A program made the position numbers and the translations under genes. A stretch of DNA of 36,669 nt, from contig NZ_GG657754.1 in the NCBI RefSeq assembly GCF_000158915.1, positions 2,630,785-2,667,453 of the forward strand, in the 5' to 3' direction. Each line of letters starts with the position of its first letter. Position 1 is the stretch's first letter. This DNA is from Streptomyces himastatinicus ATCC 53653 (GTDB lineage Bacteria > Actinomycetota > Actinomycetes > Streptomycetales > Streptomycetaceae). Below are positions 32,372 through 36,669 of this stretch, piece by piece. The notes below the pieces were generated by a model. The model ran no database searches and was not told where the DNA came from. It worked only from the letters and a program-made list of their open reading frames with translations.

Positions 32372-33772
32372 CTAGGTGAGGTACTGACAGGTCGAGCGGC
32401 GGACGTAACGGCCGTGCCCGGCGCGCCCGGTGTAGGCGCGGCCGTCGATGACCGGAAGGCCGCGCGAGAGCACGGTCTCGACCTGCCCGGTGATCTGCTT
32501 GCCCTCGTAGGCCGAGTAGTCGACGTTCATGTGGTGGGTCTCGGCGGAGATGGTCTGCTGGGCGGCCGGGTCGTAGATGACGATGTCGGCGTCCGAGCCG
32601 GGCGCGATGGTGCCCTTCTTGGGGTAGAGGCCGAACATCCGGGCCGGGGTGGCGCAGGCGATCTCGATCCACCGGCGGCGGGTGATGTGGCCGTCCACGA
32701 CGCCCTGGTGGAGCAGGTCCATGCGGTTCTCCACGCCCGGCATCCCGTTGGGGATCTTGGAGAAGTCGCCGCGGCCCATCTCCTTCTGGCCGGTGAAGCA
32801 GAACGGACAGTGGTCGGTGGAGACGACCTGGAGGTCGTTGGTCCGCAGCCCCCGCCACAGCGCCGCCTGGTGTTCCCTCGGCCGCAGCGGTGTCGAGCAG
32901 ACGTACTTGGCGCCCTCGAAGTCCGGTTCGGCGAGGTTGTCGGTGGACAGGAACAGATACTGCGGACAGGTCTCGCCGAAGACCGGAAGCCCCTTGTCGC
33001 GCGCCTGCGTCAGCTCAGCGACGGCCTCCTCCGCCGACACATGGACGACGTACAGCGGCGCCCCGGCCACCCGTGCCAGCTGGATGGCGCGGTGGGTGGC
33101 CTCGGACTCCAGCAGCGCCTTGCGGACCTCGCCGTGGTAGCGGGGGTCGGTCCTGCCCTCGGCGAGGGCCTGTTCGACCAGGACGTCGATGGCGATGCCG
33201 TTCTCGGCGTGCATCATGATGAGCCCGCCGTTGGCGGCGCCGCGCTGCATGGCGCGCAGGATCTGCCCGTCGTCGCTGTAGAAGACGCCCGGGTACGCCA
33301 TGAAGAGCTTGAACGAGGTCACGCCCTCGTCCACGAGGAGGTCCATCTCCTTCAGGGAGCCCTCGTCGACATCGGACAGGATCATGTGGAAGGCGTAGTC
33401 GATCGCGCAGTTGCCGCCCGACTTCAGATGCCAGGCGTCCAGGCCCTCCCGCAGGGCGTGCCCCTTGGTCTGGATGGCGAAGTCCACGATGGTGGTCGTG
33501 CCGCCCCAGGCCGCGGCCCGGGTGCCGGTCTCGAAGGTGTCGGCGGCGAACGTGCCGCCGAACGGCATCTCCATGTGGGTGTGCGGATCGACACCGCCCG
33601 GGATGACGTACTTGCCGGTCGCGTCGATCGTACGGTCGGCGGTCCAGCCGCGCGCGACATCGCTGTCCGACGCGGCCAGCGCCACCACCCGCTCGTCCTC
33701 GACCAGGACGTCGGCGTGGATCTCCTCGGCGGCGGTGATGACGAGCCCGCCACGGATCACGGTACGAGGCAT
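32372..33772 (-). CDS. hydA: Dihydropyrimidinase (D-hydantoinase)
   Basis: A 466-residue cyclic amidohydrolase that opens dihydrouracil or dihydrothymine to the N-carbamoyl-beta-amino acid. All metal-site residues are visible: HTH (H64, H66), the carboxylated Lys155 in VTSFKLFMAY, H188 (MMHAENG), H244 (YVVHVSAEEA) and Asp320 (VSTDHCPF). Length and motifs match the family throughout. The start overlaps the stop of the aminotransferase by one base (TGATG). Second step of the reductive pyrimidine pathway; the amidohydrolase first in this operon performs the next step. Confidence 0.95.
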   Translation of the reverse strand: MPRTVIRGGLVITAAEEIHADVLVEDERVVALAASDSDVARGWTADRTIDATGKYVIPGGVDPHTHMEMPFGGTFAADTFETGTRAAAWGGTTTIVDFAIQTKGHALREGLDAWHLKSGGNCAIDYAFHMILSDVDEGSLKEMDLLVDEGVTSFKLFMAYPGVFYSDDGQILRAMQRGAANGGLIMMHAENGIAIDVLVEQALAEGRTDPRYHGEVRKALLESEATHRAIQLARVAGAPLYVVHVSAEEAVAELTQARDKGLPVFGETCPQYLFLSTDNLAEPDFEGAKYVCSTPLRPREHQAALWRGLRTNDLQVVSTDHCPFCFTGQKEMGRGDFSKIPNGMPGVENRMDLLHQGVVDGHITRRRWIEIACATPARMFGLYPKKGTIAPGSDADIVIYDPAAQQTISAETHHMNVDYSAYEGKQITGQVETVLSRGLPVIDGRAYTGRAGHGRYVRRSTCQYLT

Positions 33773-35124
33773 CAGCCCGCACTCCTTCCCGTCTGACCGG
33801 ACTGGGCGCCCGACTGACCTTGAGTGGCGTTCAGGGCGGCTTCGAGGATGTCCGCGCCCTCCTCCGCCTCCGCCACGGTGAGGCTCAGCGGCGGGGCGAT
33901 GCGCAGGACGCTGCTGTTGTGGCCGCCCCCCTTGCCGAGGAGCAGCCCGCGCTCGCGGGCCGCCTCCAGGACGGCCGAGGCGGCCTCGGGCGCCGGGTCG
34001 CCGGTGCCCGGCTCGACCAGTTCGACGCCGATCATCAGCCCCCGGCCGCGTACTTCGCGTACGCCGTCGAGCCCGGCGCAGGCCGCGCGCAGCCGCTCGA
34101 TGAGCAGTCCGCCGACGCGGCGGGCGTTGCCCTGGAGGTCGTGCTCGACGAGGTGGTTGAGGTTGGCGAGACCGGCGGCCATGGTGACCGGGCTGCCGCC
34201 GAAGGTGGAGATGGAGTTGGCGCCCAGGCAGTTCATGACCTCCGCGCGCGCCACGACCCCGCCGATCGACATGCCGTTGCCGATGCCCTTGGCGAAGGTG
34301 AGGACGTCCGGCGGGCCCGCGGCGTCATGGGCCTGCCAGCCCCAGAAGTGGTCGCCGGTGCGGCCCCAGCCGGTCTGCACCTCGTCGGTGATCCACAGGA
34401 TGCCGTGCCGGTCCAGCACCTCCCGGAAGGCGGCGAACAGCCCGTCGGGCGGGGAGGTGAAGCCGCCCACGCCCTGGACGGGTTCGGCGATCAGCGCGGC
34501 GACGTTGCCGTGCGCCTGGCCGAGGATGTCTTCCAGGTCGGCCACGCACGCGTCGATGAACGCGCCGTCCGACAGCCCGGCGAACGGCCCCCGGCTCCGC
34601 ACCCCGCCGTGCACGTACAGCGTCTGGAGCGGGGAGATGCTGGTCGGCGACCAGGAGCGGTTGCCCGTGATGCCGACCGTCGAGAACGACCGGCCGTGGT
34701 AGCTGTTGCGCATCGCCAGGATCTGGTTGGAGCGGCGGTACGTGGTGGCGAGCAGCAGCGCCGTGTCGTTGGCCTCGGTGCCGGAGGTGGTGAAGAAGAC
34801 CCGGGCATCGGGGATGCCGGACAGATGCGCGACGCGCTCGGCGAGGTCGACCATCGGGCGGTCGAGGTAGAGCGTGGAGCTGTGCAGGATCCGGCCCGCC
34901 TGCTCGGTGATGGCCTTGGTGACCTCGGGCAGCGCATGGGCGGTCATGGTGGTGAGGATGCCGCCGAAGAAGTCGAGGTAGCGGTTGCCGTCCGCGTCCC
35001 AGACGTGGCGCCCCTCGCCGTGGGTGATCTCGATGGGGCGCTGGTAGTACAGCGCCAGCCAGTCCGGGAGGACGGCACGGTGGCGTGCGTACAGCTGGTC
35101 GCCGGTCGTGGGCTCGCCGGTCAT
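33772..35124 (-). CDS. Class III PLP aminotransferase (beta-alanine/omega-amino acid type)
   Basis: A 450-residue class III aminotransferase. PLP is bound by Lys279 (LTFAKGIGNG) and Asp247 (WITDEVQTGWGRTG). The phosphate loop includes FFTTSGTEAND (110-120), and NSYHGRS holds the ring-stacking residue. In this operon it most probably moves the amino group of beta-alanine or 3-aminoisobutyrate, giving malonate or methylmalonate semialdehyde. The ATG overlaps the nitrilase stop (ATGA) and its own stop overlaps the dihydropyrimidinase start, so three genes are translationally coupled. The last ~20 residues are a Gln/Ser/Gly-rich tail beyond the family end. Confidence 0.9.
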   Translation of the reverse strand: MTGEPTTGDQLYARHRAVLPDWLALYYQRPIEITHGEGRHVWDADGNRYLDFFGGILTTMTAHALPEVTKAITEQAGRILHSSTLYLDRPMVDLAERVAHLSGIPDARVFFTTSGTEANDTALLLATTYRRSNQILAMRNSYHGRSFSTVGITGNRSWSPTSISPLQTLYVHGGVRSRGPFAGLSDGAFIDACVADLEDILGQAHGNVAALIAEPVQGVGGFTSPPDGLFAAFREVLDRHGILWITDEVQTGWGRTGDHFWGWQAHDAAGPPDVLTFAKGIGNGMSIGGVVARAEVMNCLGANSISTFGGSPVTMAAGLANLNHLVEHDLQGNARRVGGLLIERLRAACAGLDGVREVRGRGLMIGVELVEPGTGDPAPEAASAVLEAARERGLLLGKGGGHNSSVLRIAPPLSLTVAEAEEGADILEAALNATQGQSGAQSGQTGRSAG

Positions 35125-35963
35125 GGCTTCACCAGCTCGTCGTAGGCGTCGGGGCGGCGGTCCCGGTAGAACGCCCATTGCCGGCGCACCTCGTCGATGA
35201 GGCCGAAGTCGAGGTCGCGGACGACCAGTTCCTCTTTCCTGTCGCTGGCCACGTCGCCGACGAACTGGCCGCGCGGGTCCACGAAGTAGCTGGTGCCGTA
35301 GAAGTCGTTGTCGCCGTACTCCTCGGTGCCGATGCGGTTGATCGCCGCGATGTAGTACGCGTTCGCGACCGCCGACGCGGGCTGCTCCAGCTGCCACAGG
35401 TGCGACGACAGCCCGCGGGAGGTGGCCGACGGGTTGTAGACGAGCTGCGCCCCGGCCAGCCCCAGGGCGCGCCAGCCCTCCGGGAAGTGGCGGTCGTAGC
35501 AGATGTAGACGCCGACCTTGCCGACGGCGGTGTCGAACACCGGCCAGCCCAGGTTGCCCGGCTTGAAGTAGTACTTCTCCCAGAACCCCTTGAGCTGGGG
35601 GATGTGGTGCTTGCGGTACTTGCCGAGGTAGCTGCCGTCGGCGTCGATCACGGCCGCGGTGTTGTAGTAGAAGCCGGACTGCTCGACCTCGTACACCGGG
35701 GCCACGATGACCATCCCGGTCTCCCGGGCCAGCGCCTGCATCCGCCGCACCGTCGGCCCGTCCGGGACCGGCTCTGCCCATCGGTAGTGCTCCGCCTCCT
35801 GTACCTGGCAGAAGTACGGGGCGTTGAACACCTCCTGGAAGCCGATCACCTTGGCCCCCTGGGCGGCGGCCTGCCGGGCGTAGTCCTCATGCTTCGCGAT
35901 CATCGATTCGGTGTCGCCGGTCCAGGTGCACTGGACGAGCGCGGCACGTACGACGTTGGCCAT
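35121..35963 (-). CDS. Nitrilase-superfamily amidohydrolase, probable beta-ureidopropionase
   Basis: A 280-residue CN hydrolase with the Glu-Lys-Cys triad: E44 (VIGFQEVFN), K118 (LGKYRKHHIP) and C155 (VYICYDRHFPE). The close match of these motifs to N-carbamoylputrescine/beta-ureidopropionate amidases, and the operon with dihydropyrimidinase, indicate hydrolysis of N-carbamoyl-beta-alanine to beta-alanine, CO2 and ammonia. ATG 35963 is chosen: AAGGAG lies six bases upstream and the fold starts there; the open frame upstream lacks family sequence. First gene of the leftward pyrimidine operon. Confidence 0.92.
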   Translation of the reverse strand: MANVVRAALVQCTWTGDTESMIAKHEDYARQAAAQGAKVIGFQEVFNAPYFCQVQEAEHYRWAEPVPDGPTVRRMQALARETGMVIVAPVYEVEQSGFYYNTAAVIDADGSYLGKYRKHHIPQLKGFWEKYYFKPGNLGWPVFDTAVGKVGVYICYDRHFPEGWRALGLAGAQLVYNPSATSRGLSSHLWQLEQPASAVANAYYIAAINRIGTEEYGDNDFYGTSYFVDPRGQFVGDVASDRKEELVVRDLDFGLIDEVRRQWAFYRDRRPDAYDELVKP

Positions 35964-35988
35964 GATCAGCTCCTTCACAGCAGGGCTC

Positions 35989-36004
35989 CGGGGGCTTGCC
36001 CCCG
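35989..36004 (-). promoter_or_regulatory. 5' leader hairpin of the pyrimidine operon
   Basis: CGGGGGCTTGCCCCCG is a perfect palindrome about 25 bp before the amidohydrolase start codon. The RNA would form a six-pair stem. It may stabilise the message end or attenuate; its role is unproven. Confidence 0.4.
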
Positions 36005-36017
36005 TCGTCAACCTGTG

Positions 36018-36078
36018 TCTACGCACGTAGAATTTCGCTGTGGTGAAGAACGTAGAAGCGCACTCACCACTCTGGCAA
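36018..36078 (-). promoter_or_regulatory. Promoter and repeated operator of the pyrimidine catabolism operon
   Basis: On the minus strand TTGCCA (36078-36073) and TACGTT (36054-36049), 18 bp apart, form a candidate promoter. TTCTACGT occurs twice on that strand, 25 bp apart: once over the -10 box and once within the palindrome TCTACG-CA-CGTAGA (36018-36031) downstream of it. Three half-sites in one control region suggest binding of a dedicated regulator not encoded in this window. The rest of the gap, 36079-36151, shows nothing clear. Confidence 0.55.
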
Positions 36079-36151
36079 TACCGCCGCCGTTACTCAACGA
36101 AGAACATCACTTTTCGTGTGATGTCGGGCCTGACGTCGGACCCGGCAGGGA

Positions 36152-36669
36152 TCAGGTGGCGCCGTGTATGCCCGCCACGCGGAGGGCGTGGGCCAGATCG
36201 TGCTGGCTGCCCGGGGACACCGCGCCCGCCGCGTCCAGCAGCTGCGGCACCAGCGTGCCCGGGTCCTCGGCCGCCGCCTCGGCCACCTCGGCGGGCGTAC
36301 GGGCCCGCAGGAACGCCGTCAGCAGCAGCGCCACCTCCTGGTGCGCCGCGTTCCCGAGCAGCGCGAGCGCGGTCTGCGCCACCTCCGCGACGGGCCGCGC
36401 GACGCTCTGCCGCAGCAGCCGCTCGCCGTCGGACTCGCGGCCCGCCGCGATCAGCGCCTCCGCGGCGGCGGCGAGCGGCTCGGGCGGCAGACAGGCCATC
36501 TCCCACAGCAGTGTCGCCACGTCGGCGCCGAGCCCCGCGCGCTCCAGCTCGGCCGCCAGCACCGGCAGCCGCCCGGCGGGCCATATGGCCGTCTCGCACA
36601 GCACGGCGTGCGCCTCCCCGCTGCGCCCCTCCGCCCGCAGCCGCCCCAGCCGCGCGACGGCGCCACCGG
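36152..36669 (-). CDS. Partial helical-repeat protein (C-terminal end, continues past window)
   Basis: The frame is open from the window edge to the stop at 36152, giving at least 171 residues; the start lies outside the window. The sequence is Ala/Leu-rich and fully helical in character, with recurring pieces such as ARLRGLRAEGRSGEAHAVL, AAEALIAAGRESDGERLLRQ and LLTAFLRARTPAEVAEAA. This spacing suggests TPR- or HEAT-like repeats of ~33-35 residues. Such tails occur in actinomycete regulatory or STAND-type proteins, but no catalytic domain is in view, so no function is assigned. Confidence 0.65.
   Translation of the reverse strand, partial: GGAVARLGRLRAEGRSGEAHAVLCETAIWPAGRLPVLAAELERAGLGADVATLLWEMACLPPEPLAAAAEALIAAGRESDGERLLRQSVARPVAEVAQTALALLGNAAHQEVALLLTAFLRARTPAEVAEAAAEDPGTLVPQLLDAAGAVSPGSQHDLAHALRVAGIHGAT

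Overview
The window is very GC-rich DNA from an actinomycete, most probably a Streptomyces. The evidence is strong third-position GC codon bias, frequent GTG starts, ATGA start/stop overlaps, an F420-type LLM oxidoreductase, SAV_2336-type proteins, an Lsr2-like small protein and Streptomyces-style sugar regulons.

Layout. (1) 1-5009: a MoxR-type AAA+ ATPase followed by a very large SAV_2336/vWA-like protein that also carries two pseudokinase modules and a degenerate ParA/MinD-like domain. It is split by an apparent one-base frameshift near 1365. This resembles two of the three components of the vWA-MoxR NTP-dependent conflict systems; any third component would lie before the window. (2) 5040-5975: a stand-alone hemC paralogue. 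(3) 5972-9176: a 3.2 kb IR-bounded mobile element whose left end contains the hemC stop codon. It carries a broken TnpB-like gene, an IS5-type DDE transposase and a (GCGTCA)31 tandem array. (4) 9313-12161: a small secreted protein, an FAD oxidoreductase and an inositol-monophosphatase-family enzyme. (5) 12337-21969: a tightly packed nine-gene sugar operon: split transketolase, FGGY kinase, two SDRs, an RbsABC-type ABC importer and a SorC regulator, with a promoter and a double palindromic operator in front. (6) 21986-29039: a second sugar module. Two TIM-barrel isomerases and a Gfo/Idh/MocA dehydrogenase run leftward; a ROK regulator, a second Gfo/Idh/MocA enzyme and an MFS sugar transporter run rightward. 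An inverted-repeat operator lies between the divergent arms. (7) 29070-31290: a methyltransferase, a strong terminator, a lower-GC small protein with an Lsr2-like segment and AT-hook tail, and a Tat-exported polysaccharide lyase. (8) 31359-35963: a leftward reductive pyrimidine catabolism operon: nitrilase-type amidohydrolase, aminotransferase, dihydropyrimidinase and LLM oxidoreductase, with operator-like repeats upstream. (9) 36152-36669: the C-terminal part of a helical-repeat protein running off the end.

How the genes may work together. The nine-gene operon should import a sugar or polyol by ABC transport, oxidise or isomerise it to a ketose, phosphorylate it and split it with a dedicated transketolase. 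This logic is shared with the known D-apiose/apulose route, but the substrate cannot be read from sequence alone. The neighbouring ROK module has the typical parts of a glycoside or polyol oxidation/isomerisation route. The last operon turns dihydropyrimidines into beta-amino acids and then semialdehydes.

The features most worth follow-up are the extended vWA-like/pseudokinase/ParA-like protein beside MoxR, the TnpB-plus-IS5-type element at hemC, the missing start codon of one dehydrogenase, and the Lsr2-like AT-hook protein.
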